Part shown: positions 7,591 to 17,041 of the stretch, piece after piece | How the letters are laid out: every line of letters starts with the position of its first letter | How positions within the stretch are numbered: the first letter of the stretch is position 1 | Assembly (NCBI RefSeq): GCF_019468565.1 | Contig: NZ_CP080521.1 | Coordinates: 1,240,001 to 1,304,000, forward strand | Direction of reading: 5' to 3' | Length of the DNA: 64,000 nt | Source of the DNA: Pseudonocardia sp. DSM 110487 | Lineage (GTDB): Bacteria; Actinomycetota; Actinomycetes; Mycobacteriales; Pseudonocardiaceae | Made by a program: the position numbers and the translations under genes | The notes under the pieces: generated by a model | Databases searched by the model: none | What the model was told of the DNA's origin: nothing | Seen by the model: the letters and a program-made list of their open reading frames with translations, nothing else

Positions 7591-10500
7591 GTGGAGCTCA
7601 CCCCCGCGGCGCTGGCCACCGCTCTCGGCCTGCCGCGGCCCACCGACGAGCAGGCCGAGGTGATCGCCGCGCCGCCGGGGCCCGCGCTCGTCGTGGCAGG
7701 GGCGGGGGCGGGCAAGACCGAGACGATGGCCGCGCGCGTCGTGTGGCTCGTCGCCACCGGACAGGTGCTTCCCGAGCAGGTGCTCGGCCTGACGTTCACG
7801 CGCAAGGCCGCCCAGCAGCTCGGGGCCCGCGTCCGGGCGCGGCTGCGCCGCCTGGCCGGCACGCGCCTGCTCGACGATCTGGACCCGAGCGGCCGCCGCC
7901 GCGTCGAGGTGCTCGCCGGCGAGCCCACGATCGCGACCTACCACGCCTACGCCGGGCGCCTCGTCGGCGAGCACGCGCTGCGGCTGCCGGCCGAGCCGGC
8001 GGCGCGGCTCCTCGGCCAGACGGCGTCGTGGCAGCTCGCGCACCGCGTCGTCACCACATGGGCCCACGACCTGGACGTCGACCTCGTGCCGGCCACGGTC
8101 ACGGAGCGGCTGCTCGGGCTGGCAGGCGAGCTGGGTGAGCACCTCGTCGAACCCGAAGCGGTGCGCCGCCACGCTGACGCGCTGGTCGCCGCGCTCGCCG
8201 CGGCCCCTCCGGGCAAGCGGCAGCGCGCGGAACCGTCGCAGACCTACAAGCGGTGGATGGACGCCCAGCGTCAGCGGCAGGCGCTGCTGCCGCTCGTCGA
8301 GGCGTTCGCGGCACGCAAGCGGGCGGAGCGGGCCGTCGACTTCGGTGACCAGCTGGCGATCGCCGCCCGGGTGGCCGCCGAGCACCCCGAGGTCGGTGCC
8401 ACCGAACGCGCCACGTACCGGGCGGTGCTGCTCGACGAGTACCAGGACACGGGGCACGCGCAGCGGGTACTGCTGCGGTCGCTCTTCGGCACGCCGCCAG
8501 GGGAACCGGTGCGGCCCGACGACCCCACCGTCACCGCGGTGGGCGACCCGAACCAGTCGATCTACGGCTGGCGCGGCGCGAGCGCCGGAAACCTTGCCCG
8601 CTTCCGCACCGACTTCCCCTCACCCGACGGCGGCCCTGCGCCGGAGTACGGGCTGCTCACGAGCTTCCGCAACCCCTCTGAGGTCCTGGCGCTCGCCAAC
8701 GCGGCGTCGGCCCCGTTGCGCAGCGTGCCCGGGGCGGTCGGTGTCGGCGAGCTGAAGGCAGGACCGGGCACCCGCGCCGGGGACGTGCGCGTCGCGCTGC
8801 TGCCGGACGTCGCCACCGAGATCGCGTGGATGGCGGACGCGATCGCGGAGCGGTGGAACGCGGCCGACGAGCCGCCGACGTCGGCCGTGCTGGTGCGCCG
8901 CCGCGCCGACATGGATCCGATCGCCACCGCGCTGCGGGCACGGGGCCTGCCGGTCGAGGTCGTCGGGCTCGGCGGCCTGCTCGACACCCCGGAGGTGCGC
9001 GACCTCGTCAGCGCGCTGCGTCTGGTGGCCGACCCCCTCGCGGGCCCGGCCGCCGTCCGGCTGCTCACCGGAGCGCGCTGGCGGCTCGGTGTCGCCGACC
9101 TCGCCGCGCTGTGGCAGCGCGCCCGCGAGATCGTGCCCGGCCTGCCGCCGCGCTCGGGGCCGCTGTCCCCCGCGGAGCTGGCCCACGGCGCGCTACCCGG
9201 TGAGCAGGCCGAGCAGGCAGGCCTCGTCGACGCCCTCGACGACCCCGGCGAGCCTGCGCGCTACTCGTCGCAGGGGTACGCGCGCATCACGCGGCTGGCT
9301 AGGGAGCTGGGGTGGCTGCGCTCGCGCGCCTCGGCGCCGCTCACCGATCTGGTGGCCGACGCGGAGCGCGTGCTGCTGCTGGACGCCGAGACCGCGGCCC
9401 GTCCCGGTCCGGTCGGACGGGCTCACCTGGACGCGTTCGCCGACGTGGTGGCCGACTTCGCCATGGGCGCAGAGGTGGCGACTCTCCCGGCGCTGCTGGA
9501 CTTCCTCGAGACGGCCGAGCGGGCCGAGGACGGGCTCACGCCCGGCGAGGTCGAGGTGGCGCCCGACCGGGTGCAGGTGCTCACCGTGCACGCCGCGAAG
9601 GGCCTCGAATGGGAGGTCGTGGCCGTCCCGCACCTGGTGGCGCAGGTCTTCCCCGGCCGCAAGCTCAGCGGCACATGGCTCACCAACGCCGCCGAGCTGC
9701 CCGTCGCGCTGCGCGGTGACGCCGACGACCTGCCCGCCCTCGTCCTGCCGTCGGACTCACCCGACCGCAAACAGCTCGAAGACGCGGTCAAGGCCCACTC
9801 CGAGGCCCTCGACGAGCGGCGGCTCGCCGAGGAACGCAGGCTGTTCTACGTGGCGCTCACCCGCGCCGAGCACGTCCTGCTCGCGTCCGGGCACCGCTGG
9901 GGACCCGCGGGGGAGCGGCCCAAGCTGCCCTCGGACTTCCTCGTCGAGATCGCGGCCGTGCACGGCGCCGAGCAGTGGGCGGAGGAACCGGGCCCCGACG
10001 ACGTGAACCCGGCGCTGCTGGACCAGCCGACCACGCTGTGGCCGGTCGATCCGCTCGGCGAGCGATCCGAGCACGTGCGTGCCGGTGCCGAGCTCGTCAG
10101 GGCGGCGCTGCGCGACCTCTCCGAGCGGCGTGCGGTGCAGGCGGAGGCCGCCGCGGCGCCGGGTGGCCAGATGGAGCTGCTGGCGCCCGAACCCCCCGAG
10201 GATCCGGAGGTCGACGACCCGGAGGGGTGGGTCGCCGATGTCGACGTCCTGCTCGCCGAGCGGGCCGCAGCCAGGGCGCGGCCCGCGGTGGCGCTGCCGG
10301 CGCAGCTGTCGGTGAGCCAGCTCGTGGAGCTCGCGGCCGACCCCGCGGCGCTCGCCACCCGGCTGCGCCGCCCGCTCCCGCTGCCGCCCAACCCGCACGC
10401 CCGCCGCGGCACGGCGTTCCACGCATGGCTCGAGCAGCGATTCGGCGCCGCTCAGCTGCTCGACCTCGACGAGCTGCCGGGCGCCGCCGACGAGGGCGCC

Positions 10501-10893
10501 GCGTCCGACGACGCCCTCGAGGAGCTGCAGGCGGCGTTCCTCGCGAGCGAGTGGGCCGACCGGCGCCCCGTCGAGGTCGAGGTGCCGTTCGAGACGGTGA
10601 TCGCCGGGGTGGGCGTGCGCGGGCGGATGGACGCCGTGTTCGCCGATCCGGACGGCGGGTGGACCGTGGTCGACTGGAAGACCGGAGCCCTTCCCGAGGA
10701 CGAGCGGATCCCGGCGCTCACGGTGCAGCTCGCGGCCTACCGGCTGGCATGGGCGGCGCTGGCCGGCTGCGAGCCGGGGCGCGTGCGGGCCGCGTTCCAC
10801 TTCGTGCGCCAGGACGTCACCCTGCGCCCCGCCGACCTGCTCGACGCCGCGGGCCTGCGCGCCCTGCTGGCCTCGGTGCCGCTCGCCGATTGA
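7591..10893 (+). CDS. adnB: AdnB-like lead helicase-nuclease subunit
   Basis: The 1100-residue protein has the same layout as AdnA. The UvrD-like motor has Walker A GAGAGKTETM, motif Ia GLTFTRKAA, Walker B LLDEYQDTG and motif III VGDPNQSIYGWRG. Motif V is LTVHAAKGLEW and motif VI FYVALTRAEHVLL. The C-terminal RecB-type nuclease has VVDWKTGALPEDE and QLAAYRLAW, without the cysteine cluster seen in AdnA. AdnB is the catalytic motor of AdnAB in mycobacteria, and both subunits cut. It starts with GTG, 30 bp after the lipoprotein gene, with a weak AGGAA ribosome site. Confidence 0.92.
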   Translation: MELTPAALATALGLPRPTDEQAEVIAAPPGPALVVAGAGAGKTETMAARVVWLVATGQVLPEQVLGLTFTRKAAQQLGARVRARLRRLAGTRLLDDLDPSGRRRVEVLAGEPTIATYHAYAGRLVGEHALRLPAEPAARLLGQTASWQLAHRVVTTWAHDLDVDLVPATVTERLLGLAGELGEHLVEPEAVRRHADALVAALAAAPPGKRQRAEPSQTYKRWMDAQRQRQALLPLVEAFAARKRAERAVDFGDQLAIAARVAAEHPEVGATERATYRAVLLDEYQDTGHAQRVLLRSLFGTPPGEPVRPDDPTVTAVGDPNQSIYGWRGASAGNLARFRTDFPSPDGGPAPEYGLLTSFRNPSEVLALANAASAPLRSVPGAVGVGELKAGPGTRAGDVRVALLPDVATEIAWMADAIAERWNAADEPPTSAVLVRRRADMDPIATALRARGLPVEVVGLGGLLDTPEVRDLVSALRLVADPLAGPAAVRLLTGARWRLGVADLAALWQRAREIVPGLPPRSGPLSPAELAHGALPGEQAEQAGLVDALDDPGEPARYSSQGYARITRLARELGWLRSRASAPLTDLVADAERVLLLDAETAARPGPVGRAHLDAFADVVADFAMGAEVATLPALLDFLETAERAEDGLTPGEVEVAPDRVQVLTVHAAKGLEWEVVAVPHLVAQVFPGRKLSGTWLTNAAELPVALRGDADDLPALVLPSDSPDRKQLEDAVKAHSEALDERRLAEERRLFYVALTRAEHVLLASGHRWGPAGERPKLPSDFLVEIAAVHGAEQWAEEPGPDDVNPALLDQPTTLWPVDPLGERSEHVRAGAELVRAALRDLSERRAVQAEAAAAPGGQMELLAPEPPEDPEVDDPEGWVADVDVLLAERAAARARPAVALPAQLSVSQLVELAADPAALATRLRRPLPLPPNPHARRGTAFHAWLEQRFGAAQLLDLDELPGAADEGAASDDALEELQAAFLASEWADRRPVEVEVPFETVIAGVGVRGRMDAVFADPDGGWTVVDWKTGALPEDERIPALTVQLAAYRLAWAALAGCEPGRVRAAFHFVRQDVTLRPADLLDAAGLRALLASVPLAD

Positions 10894-10921
10894 TCCGGAG
10901 GTCCTGCTCTCCGGGGCACGA

Positions 10922-11455
10922 TCAGATCAGCTCGCCGAGCTTCGTGATCGTGTTCCAGTTCCGCGCCGTGACGTCGATGCGCAGGTGCTGCTTGATGTAC
11001 GGGCCGATGTCCGGCGCGGCCATCAGGCCGTCCGGGCACCACTGGTAGACCGCCCGGTCGCCCACGCGGGCGCGCTCCGGGTCCTGCGGCACCGGCGGAT
11101 GTCCGGCCACCAGCGCGGGGTCGACCGGCCGCACGTAGACGTACGCCATCATCCGCGAGCCGTTGTCGGCGACGGCGGCGAACGGGTGGCCCTCGACCAC
11201 CGCCCGCAGCTCGTCAGCGGTGAGGACGGCGCAGCGGACCTGGATGCCCAGCCGCTCGCGGATGGCGTTCTCGATCCGCTCGGCATGCTCGGCGGGGTCG
11301 GCGTCCTCGCCGGTCAGCACCACGTTGCCGCTGTTCAGGTGCGTGCGCACCGTCGAGTAGCCCGCGTCCTCCAGCAGCGCGCGCAGGTCGGCCATGGCGA
11401 CGCGCTTCGCGCGACCGACGTTGATCCCGCGCAGCAGCACGGCATACCGAGGCAC
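10922..11455 (-). CDS. DUF1697 family protein
   Basis: The 177-residue protein opens with PRYAVLLRGINVGRAKRVAM, the DUF1697 signature, followed by LLEDAGYSTVRTHLNSGNVV. These soluble proteins have no assigned activity. The start is the GTG (11453-11455) directly before PRYAVLL; the reading frame is open much further upstream, but that part is non-coding repeat. It is convergent with adnB, 28 bp from its stop. Confidence 0.85.
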   Translation of the reverse strand: MPRYAVLLRGINVGRAKRVAMADLRALLEDAGYSTVRTHLNSGNVVLTGEDADPAEHAERIENAIRERLGIQVRCAVLTADELRAVVEGHPFAAVADNGSRMMAYVYVRPVDPALVAGHPPVPQDPERARVGDRAVYQWCPDGLMAAPDIGPYIKQHLRIDVTARNWNTITKLGELI

Positions 11456-11631
11456 GCGGCGGAGCGTACGCGCGCCCGAGCGCGCAACGCGCCGCGCTGA
11501 AACGCGAGACTCGCCCCGCCGGAGTGCGAGCCTCGCCCGGCGGAACGCGGGACTCGCGTCCCGCGGGTGAGTCCCACGTTCGCGTGGGGTGAGTCCCGCG
11601 TTCGGACACCGTGTGTCCCGCGTTCGGCGCC
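11456..11631. repeat. Degenerate CGCGRGACTCGC intergenic repeat cluster
   Basis: This spacer is packed with variants of one motif in both orientations: AACGCGAGACTCGCC, AACGCGGGACTCGCG, GTGAGTCCCACGTTCG, GTGAGTCCCGCGTTCGG and GTGTCCCGCGTTCGG. It separates two same-strand genes. A related motif fills the spacer at 18962-19031. It looks like a dispersed species repeat, not a single operator. Confidence 0.65.
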
Positions 11632-12534
11632 TCATGCCTCGCGGACCCAGCCCCGTCTCGTGCGGGTGAGCTCGCGGAAGCCCATCGCCGTCAGGAACGG
11701 CAGCTCGCCGTCGTCCTCGTCGGGCACGGCGTAGGCGAGCAGGCGGTCCGCGCGGGCCAGCCGCAGCCGGTCCGCGGCGTGCCCGACCAGCCAGGTGCCG
11801 ATGCCGCGGCGCCGGTGGGCCGCATCGACGTGCAGCTCCCAGACGTCCGCCCAGCCGGCGAGCCGGGAGCGCGTGCCGCCGGCGGTGAGGTCGGCCTGCA
11901 CCTCGTGGATGCCCACCACGGCCCCGTCGAGCACCGCGCTGAACCGGGTACCTCGGCCTCCGAGTGAGATGCGCAGCTCCAGGCCCGGTGTGGGCGGGTC
12001 GCCGGGGTGCGGGAGATCGGCGACGTCCGCGACGAGGACCGCCTCGACCCGCTCGCCCGGCGCGAACCCGGCGCGTTCGAGCGCCCGGGCGACGTGCGGC
12101 CACACGTCCGGGACGCCGTAGGTGGCGGGCGCCGGGAGCGAGCCGTCCCCGTGGATCCGCCCGGCACCCGCCCGCTCCAGCGCGGCGACCCCGGCGGCCG
12201 CGAGCGCGTCGGCGGCATCCGCGCTGTCCGGCCAGGAGAGCAGCCAGAGGAACTCGCCCGCGCCGCGGTGGTCGGGCGCGACCCGCTCCTCGTCGGCGAA
12301 CGTCCGAAGGTGCGCGGCCGCGACGAGCCGATCGCGCTGGATCGCAACGAGCGTGTGCCGCGTGACCACCCAGGGGTCCACGACGATCTCGTCGGGCTCG
12401 CGTTCCAGCTGGCTCAGCACGGCGTTGGGGGAGACGGACACCCCGGGCAGCACAGCCTCGATGTGGGCGTTGACCAGGTCGGTGAGCTGGTCGCGGTCGC
12501 TGCGGCGAAAGGGGCGGATCTCGATCGGAGGCAC
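11632..12534 (-). CDS. GNAT family N-acetyltransferase
   Basis: The 300-residue protein has a C-terminal GNAT domain: LHVDAAHRRRGIGTWLVGHA is motif A with the RRxGIG acetyl-CoA loop, and FLTAMGFRELTRTRRGW is the closing strand region. The N-terminal half (IEIRPFRRSDRDQLTDLVNAH) looks like a second, degenerate GNAT lobe, so it may be a tandem-GNAT enzyme. The substrate is unknown. The start chosen is the GTG at 12532-12534 before PPIEIRPFRRSD. Confidence 0.8.
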   Translation of the reverse strand: MPPIEIRPFRRSDRDQLTDLVNAHIEAVLPGVSVSPNAVLSQLEREPDEIVVDPWVVTRHTLVAIQRDRLVAAAHLRTFADEERVAPDHRGAGEFLWLLSWPDSADAADALAAAGVAALERAGAGRIHGDGSLPAPATYGVPDVWPHVARALERAGFAPGERVEAVLVADVADLPHPGDPPTPGLELRISLGGRGTRFSAVLDGAVVGIHEVQADLTAGGTRSRLAGWADVWELHVDAAHRRRGIGTWLVGHAADRLRLARADRLLAYAVPDEDDGELPFLTAMGFRELTRTRRGWVREA

Positions 12535-12624
12535 GGCGCATCCCGGGGGGTGGAGAGGAAAGGGACGCCGCCACCGGTGCGGTACGCGGGCCACGCTACC
12601 CGATCACGGCATAGGGTCGCCGCC

Positions 12625-13728
12625 ATGGGCGCACGGATCGTGCTGTTCGGGGCCACGGGATACACCGGCGCCCGCACCGCGGAGGCCATGGTGGGCAGGG
12701 GACTGCGGCCGGTGCTCGCGGGGCGCGACCCGGAGCGGCTGGCCGCGCTCGCGCAGCGCATGGGCGGCCTGGACACCGCGGTGGCACAGGTCACGGACAA
12801 GGCGTCGGTGGCAGCGCTCGTCGGTCGCGGCGACGTGCTGGTCAGCACGGTCGGGCCGTTCACCGCGCTCGGGGCGCCGGCGGTCCAGGCAGCGGCCGAG
12901 GTGGGCGCGGTCTACCTGGACTCCACCGGCGAGCCCCCGTTCATTCGTGAGGTGTACGAGCGCTGGGGCCCCGTGGCCGAGCGGTCCGGCGCGGCGCTGC
13001 TCCCGGCGTTCGGCAACGACTACGTGCCCGGCACCTTGGCCGGGGCGCTCGCCCTGCGCGCCGCGGGGGAGGGTGCCGACCGCGTGGACGTCGGCTACTT
13101 CATCACTGGGCTCGGCAAGGGTCAGCCGTTCTCCCGGGGCACCCTGCGCTCGCTGGCCGGGACCGCCACCCAGCAGCTCTACGCCTGGCGCGACGGCGCC
13201 CTGCGCACCGAGCCTGCCGGGGCGCGGATGCGCACGTTCGACGTGGCGGGGCGGCCGCGCCCCGGCGTCACGATCGGAGCGTGCGAGCAGTTCGCGCTGC
13301 CGCGGATCGCGCCGGGCCTGCGCACCGTGGACGTGTACCTCGGCTGGTTCGGCCGGGCCAGCGCGGCCGTCCACGCGGGCGCGCGGGTCGCCCCGCTGCT
13401 GTCCCGCGTGCCGTCGCGGGGGATGGCGACCGTGGCCGACGTGCTCACCCGCCGCGTCCCGACCGACCCGGCCGGTGCCGCGCTCGCGGGGGCGCGGTCA
13501 CACTTCGTCGCCGAAGTGTTCGACGTCACCGGCACCCTGCTCGCCCGCACCAGGCTCACGTCCCCCGAGCCGTACGCGATCACGGCCGACCTGCTCGCGT
13601 GGGGTGCGTGGCGTGCCGCGGAGCACGGCGTCCGTGGCGGCGGGGCGCTCGACGCGGTGGCGGCGTTCGGCCTCGACGAACTGGTGGCCGGCGCGGCCGA
13701 GGCGCGGATCGTCGAAGAAGAGCGATGA
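12625..13728 (+). CDS. Saccharopine dehydrogenase-like oxidoreductase
   Basis: The 367-residue protein begins with a Rossmann fold, ARIVLFGATGYTGARTAEAM, then LAGRDPERLAALA. DVLVSTVGPF is the cofactor-site loop of the saccharopine dehydrogenase-like NAD(P)-binding family, which includes the mycobacterial trans-acting enoyl reductases. Lysine metabolism is unlikely; lipid-related reduction is possible but unproven. ATG 12625 is the natural start. It is divergent from the GNAT gene. Confidence 0.8.
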   Translation: MGARIVLFGATGYTGARTAEAMVGRGLRPVLAGRDPERLAALAQRMGGLDTAVAQVTDKASVAALVGRGDVLVSTVGPFTALGAPAVQAAAEVGAVYLDSTGEPPFIREVYERWGPVAERSGAALLPAFGNDYVPGTLAGALALRAAGEGADRVDVGYFITGLGKGQPFSRGTLRSLAGTATQQLYAWRDGALRTEPAGARMRTFDVAGRPRPGVTIGACEQFALPRIAPGLRTVDVYLGWFGRASAAVHAGARVAPLLSRVPSRGMATVADVLTRRVPTDPAGAALAGARSHFVAEVFDVTGTLLARTRLTSPEPYAITADLLAWGAWRAAEHGVRGGGALDAVAAFGLDELVAGAAEARIVEEER

Positions 13729-13780
13729 TCTTCGGCCAGGTCGGCGCGCGGGTCGCGGGCTCGACGGATACTCTCCGCGC

Positions 13781-14851
13781 GTGGTGACGGATCTGCGTCG
13801 GACGAATCATCGCCGGCCGTTCGCCGACCCGTCGCTGGTCGGTCTCATCCGCATGCCCGAGACGGGCGGGAGCCCGGCGGTGGCACTGCTGCGCCGTGTG
13901 ATCGTCGCGCTGTCCGCGCTGGTCGCCGCCGCGCTCGTCGTCTACTTCGGCGGCGACGGGTACGTCGACAACAACAGCGACACGCCGATCTCGCTTGGCG
14001 ACGCGTTCTACTACGCCACGGTGTCGCTCTCCACCACCGGCTACGGCGACATCGTGCCCGTCACCCCCGAGGCGCGGTTGCTGACGACGGTCATCATCAC
14101 GCCGCTTCGGCTGCTGTTCCTCATCGTGCTGGTCGGCACCACGGTGGAGCTGCTCACGGAGCGCTCCCGGCAGGCTGTTCGCATCGAGCGCTGGAGGTCC
14201 CGCGTGCGCAACCACACCGTCGTCGTCGGCTACGGCACGAAGGGTCGTGCCGCCGTCGAGACGCTTCTCGGCGACGGTGCCGAACCCTCCGACATCGTCG
14301 TGGTCGACACCGACCGCGCCCAGCTGGACGCCGCCTCCGCGCTCGGCCTCGTGACGGTCACGGGCAACGCCACCCGCTCCAGCGTGTTGCGGATCGCCGG
14401 GCTGCAGCAGGCCTCCGCGATCATCGTGGCCACCAACCGCGACGACACCGCCGTGCTCGTCACGCTGACCGCCCGCGAGCTCGCCCCGGAGGTCCGGATC
14501 GTGGCGTCGGTGCGCGAGTCGGAGAACGTGCACCTGCTGCGCCAGTCGGGGGCCAACTCGGTGATCGTCTCCGCGGAGACGGCCGGCCGCCTGCTCGGCA
14601 TGGCCACCACCACGCCGAACATCGTCGAGGTGGTGGAGGACCTGCTCACGCCCGAGGCTGGTTTCGCGATCAGCGAGCGGCCGGTCGAGGAGTCCGAGGT
14701 GGGTGGCTCGCCGCGGCATCTCGCCGACATCGTGCTCGGCGTCGTGCGCGGCGACGACCTGTACCGCGTGGACGCCTCCGCCGTCGACGCTCTCGAGCTC
14801 GGCGACCGGCTGCTCTACATCCGCAAGGTCACGCTGCCCGACGAAGACTGA
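13781..14851 (+). CDS. RCK-gated potassium channel protein
   Basis: The 356-residue membrane protein has two transmembrane segments flanking a pore loop with the selectivity filter TTGYGD (85-90). A cytoplasmic RCK/TrkA_N domain follows, whose Rossmann glycine motif is VGYGTKGR, with DIVVVDTDRAQLD after it. A TrkA_C-like tail ends the protein. It is the positional counterpart of the mycobacterial cation transporter gene next to adnB. Two adjacent GTG codons (13781, 13784) could start it. Its 3' end overlaps the convergent sensor kinase gene by 23 bp. Confidence 0.9.
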   Translation: MVTDLRRTNHRRPFADPSLVGLIRMPETGGSPAVALLRRVIVALSALVAAALVVYFGGDGYVDNNSDTPISLGDAFYYATVSLSTTGYGDIVPVTPEARLLTTVIITPLRLLFLIVLVGTTVELLTERSRQAVRIERWRSRVRNHTVVVGYGTKGRAAVETLLGDGAEPSDIVVVDTDRAQLDAASALGLVTVTGNATRSSVLRIAGLQQASAIIVATNRDDTAVLVTLTARELAPEVRIVASVRESENVHLLRQSGANSVIVSAETAGRLLGMATTTPNIVEVVEDLLTPEAGFAISERPVEESEVGGSPRHLADIVLGVVRGDDLYRVDASAVDALELGDRLLYIRKVTLPDED

Positions 14852-16232
14852 GCTCGACGGCTGCGCCGCGCCCCGATGGCGGGTCGACGCAGCGCAGGTC
14901 ACCGCCGTGGGCGCGCGCGATGCCCCGCGCGATCGCAAGGCCGAGCCCTGCCCCGCCGTCCTCGCCGCGGGCCTCGTCCAGCCGGACGAGCCGGTCGAAG
15001 ATCCGCTCCCGGTCGACGGGTGGGACGCCCGGTCCGTCGTCGGTGACGAGGACGGTCGCCGGGTACCCGCCGGAGACCGTCACGGTCACCGCGCCGGGGC
15101 CCGCGTGACGGCGGGCGTTGTCGAGCAGATTGGCCAGCACCTGGGCGAGCCGGGAGGCGTCGCCGGTCACGGTCACGGGCTCGCCGTGAACCTCGACCTG
15201 CTGGTCGGGCGCGACGAGCTGCGCCCGCTCGGCCTCGGTGCGGGCGAGCTCCAGCAGGTCGACCGGCTCGTGGCGCAGCTCGAGGCCCGCGTCGAGGCGG
15301 GCGAGCACCAGCATGTCGTCGACGAGCCTGCCGGCGCGGCGGCTCTCGCGCAGCAGCAGCAGGTGCAGCCGCTCGCGTTCCTCGGGATCCATGCCCGGCG
15401 CGAGCGTCACCTCCGCGACGGCCTGCACGCCGGCGATCGGGGTGCGCAGCTCGTGCGCGGCGTCGGCGACGAACCGCCGCGTCCTTGCCTCGGACGCCCG
15501 CGCGGCCGCCTCCGCGCCCTCCAGCTCGTCGAGCATCGCGTCGAATGCCGCTGCGGTGCGGCCGAGCTCGGTGTGGGTGCGCGTGGGGGCGAGGCGCCTG
15601 CCGCGGTCACCGCTGGTGATCGAGCGCGCCAGCGCCGTCATCGTGTCGAGCGGTGCCAGCGCGACCCGGGTGGTGAGGAGCATGACGATGCCGGCAACGG
15701 CAAGCGCCGCGAGGCTGAGCACGATCAGCGTGCGCCGCAGCAGCGACTGCGCCCCGCTCACCGGCCCGCCGCTCGCCACGAGCGTGAGCCGGGAGCCGTC
15801 GGCGAGCGGCTGTTCGAGGACCTGCGGATCGCCCCAGTTGCCGTCGTCGTCCCACCAGCCGCCGTGGTCGGCTCCTTGCGGCCCGCCGCGCCACGGCGGC
15901 GACGGCCGCCACGGCCGGTCCTCGTCGGGATCGCCCGCGTACACGCGGCCGTCCGATGCGACGACCGAGGCCCTGATGCCGGGCGTCTCCACCCGGCGCG
16001 CCACCTCCCCGGCGGGCAGGCCCTGCGTCACGAGCTGGCCGGCGAGCGCGGCGCGTACGTCCAGCTGCTGGCGCAGCTCGGAGCGGATCTGGGCGGTGAA
16101 GAAGACGTCGGTCAGGACGCCGACCACCAGCAGCACGGCGGCGAGCACGGTGAGGCTGAGCACCGTGACCCGGCGGCGCAGTGACACCGTGCGAAGCCGG
16201 GACACCGTGTGGAGCGGTGTCATGTCCGTCAT
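14829..16232 (-). CDS. Two-component sensor histidine kinase
   Basis: The 467-residue inner-membrane kinase has a TM helix at about 22-44 and an extracytoplasmic segment rich in Trp, Pro and Gly (DRPWRPSPPWRGG). A second TM helix lies near 170-190, followed by a HAMP linker. The phosphoacceptor motif is ADAAHELRTP; the N-box is ANLLDNARRHA; the G-boxes are VTDDGPGVPP and GLGLAIARG. It partners the response regulator upstream, whose stop overlaps its ATG as ATGA. The signal is unknown, and the divergent envelope gene is a likely target. Confidence 0.92.
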   Translation of the reverse strand: MTDMTPLHTVSRLRTVSLRRRVTVLSLTVLAAVLLVVGVLTDVFFTAQIRSELRQQLDVRAALAGQLVTQGLPAGEVARRVETPGIRASVVASDGRVYAGDPDEDRPWRPSPPWRGGPQGADHGGWWDDDGNWGDPQVLEQPLADGSRLTLVASGGPVSGAQSLLRRTLIVLSLAALAVAGIVMLLTTRVALAPLDTMTALARSITSGDRGRRLAPTRTHTELGRTAAAFDAMLDELEGAEAAARASEARTRRFVADAAHELRTPIAGVQAVAEVTLAPGMDPEERERLHLLLLRESRRAGRLVDDMLVLARLDAGLELRHEPVDLLELARTEAERAQLVAPDQQVEVHGEPVTVTGDASRLAQVLANLLDNARRHAGPGAVTVTVSGGYPATVLVTDDGPGVPPVDRERIFDRLVRLDEARGEDGGAGLGLAIARGIARAHGGDLRCVDPPSGRGAAVELSLRRAA

Positions 16233-16906
16233 GTCGCGGCCTCCTCGCCGTCGGCCCGCAGGACGTAGCCGAGCCCGCGCACGGTGTGCACGAGCCGCGG
16301 TTCGCCGAGCTTGCGGCGCAGCGCCGAGACGTGCACCTCGACGAGGTTGGGGTCGTAGTCGGTGTATCCCCACACCCGGGTGAGGATCTGGCCCTTGCTG
16401 ACGACGCGGCCGCGCTGCGCGGCGAGGTAGTCCAGTAGCCGAAGCTCGGTGGCGGTGAGCTCCACCGGCGCGCCATGGCGCAGGACGGTGCCTGCGGCGG
16501 CGTCGATCACGAGGTCGCCCACCTCCACCGTGGTGGGCGTGCGGCCCATCCGGCGCAGCACCGCCGTGACCCGCGCGATCAGCTCGGCCAGCGCGAACGG
16601 CTTCATCACGTAGTCGTCGGCGCCGCCGTGCAGGCCGCGCAACCGGTCGTCGACGGCGTCGCGCGCGGTCAGCATCACCACGCCCGCGTCGCTGTGGCGG
16701 CGCACGACGTCGAGCAGGGCGAAGCCGTCGCGGCCGGGCAGCATGATGTCGAGCACCACGAGGTCGGGCCGGAACGTCGCAAGGTCGTCTTCGAGGCTGC
16801 GCCCGTCCGGGCGCCCGGTGGCGCCGAAACCGGCCTCGCCGAGACCGGCGACCACGGCCGTGCGGATCGCCTCGGCGTCCTCCACCACCAGCACGCGCGC
16901 GGTCAC
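16229..16906 (-). CDS. OmpR/PhoB-family response regulator
   Basis: The 225-residue protein has an N-terminal receiver domain with the phosphorylated Asp in LVVLDIMLPGRDG and the conserved Lys in VMKPFA. The C-terminal winged helix runs through ELTATELRLLDYLA and ends with VRGLGYVLR. The GTG start (16904-16906) precedes TARVLVVEDAEAI; the frame is open further upstream, but that part is non-coding. It is translationally coupled to the kinase. Tandem CTGAAG repeats lie directly upstream and would suit autoregulation. Confidence 0.92.
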   Translation of the reverse strand: MTARVLVVEDAEAIRTAVVAGLGEAGFGATGRPDGRSLEDDLATFRPDLVVLDIMLPGRDGFALLDVVRRHSDAGVVMLTARDAVDDRLRGLHGGADDYVMKPFALAELIARVTAVLRRMGRTPTTVEVGDLVIDAAAGTVLRHGAPVELTATELRLLDYLAAQRGRVVSKGQILTRVWGYTDYDPNLVEVHVSALRRKLGEPRLVHTVRGLGYVLRADGEEAAT

Positions 16907-16941
16907 CGCTCCATTCTCCCCGGCCCACCGCCGCAGCCGGC

Positions 16942-16986
16942 CTGAAGATCGGCTGAAGGTGTGGGCGGGCTTCAGGTCGCCTTCAG
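16942..16986. promoter_or_regulatory. Tandem-repeat operator between regulator and DUF5666 gene
   Basis: CTGAAG occurs at 16942 and 16953, and its complement CTTCAG at 16970 and 16981. Both pairs have an 11-bp period and the two pairs face each other. Direct repeats one helical turn apart are the usual binding pattern of OmpR-family regulators. The site sits in the divergent spacer of 135 bp, so it could control both sides. Confidence 0.6.
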
Positions 16987-17041
16987 GAACGGGCGGCAGC
17001 GTCGGTGGGGAAATCAGCAACATCCCGAGGGGAGCATGCAG

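Noticed and set aside
12122..13780. N-terminal extension of the potassium channel frame
   Set aside because: The extension lies over GNAT and saccharopine-dehydrogenase-like genes. The channel starts at 13781, next to a typical start and homologous length.
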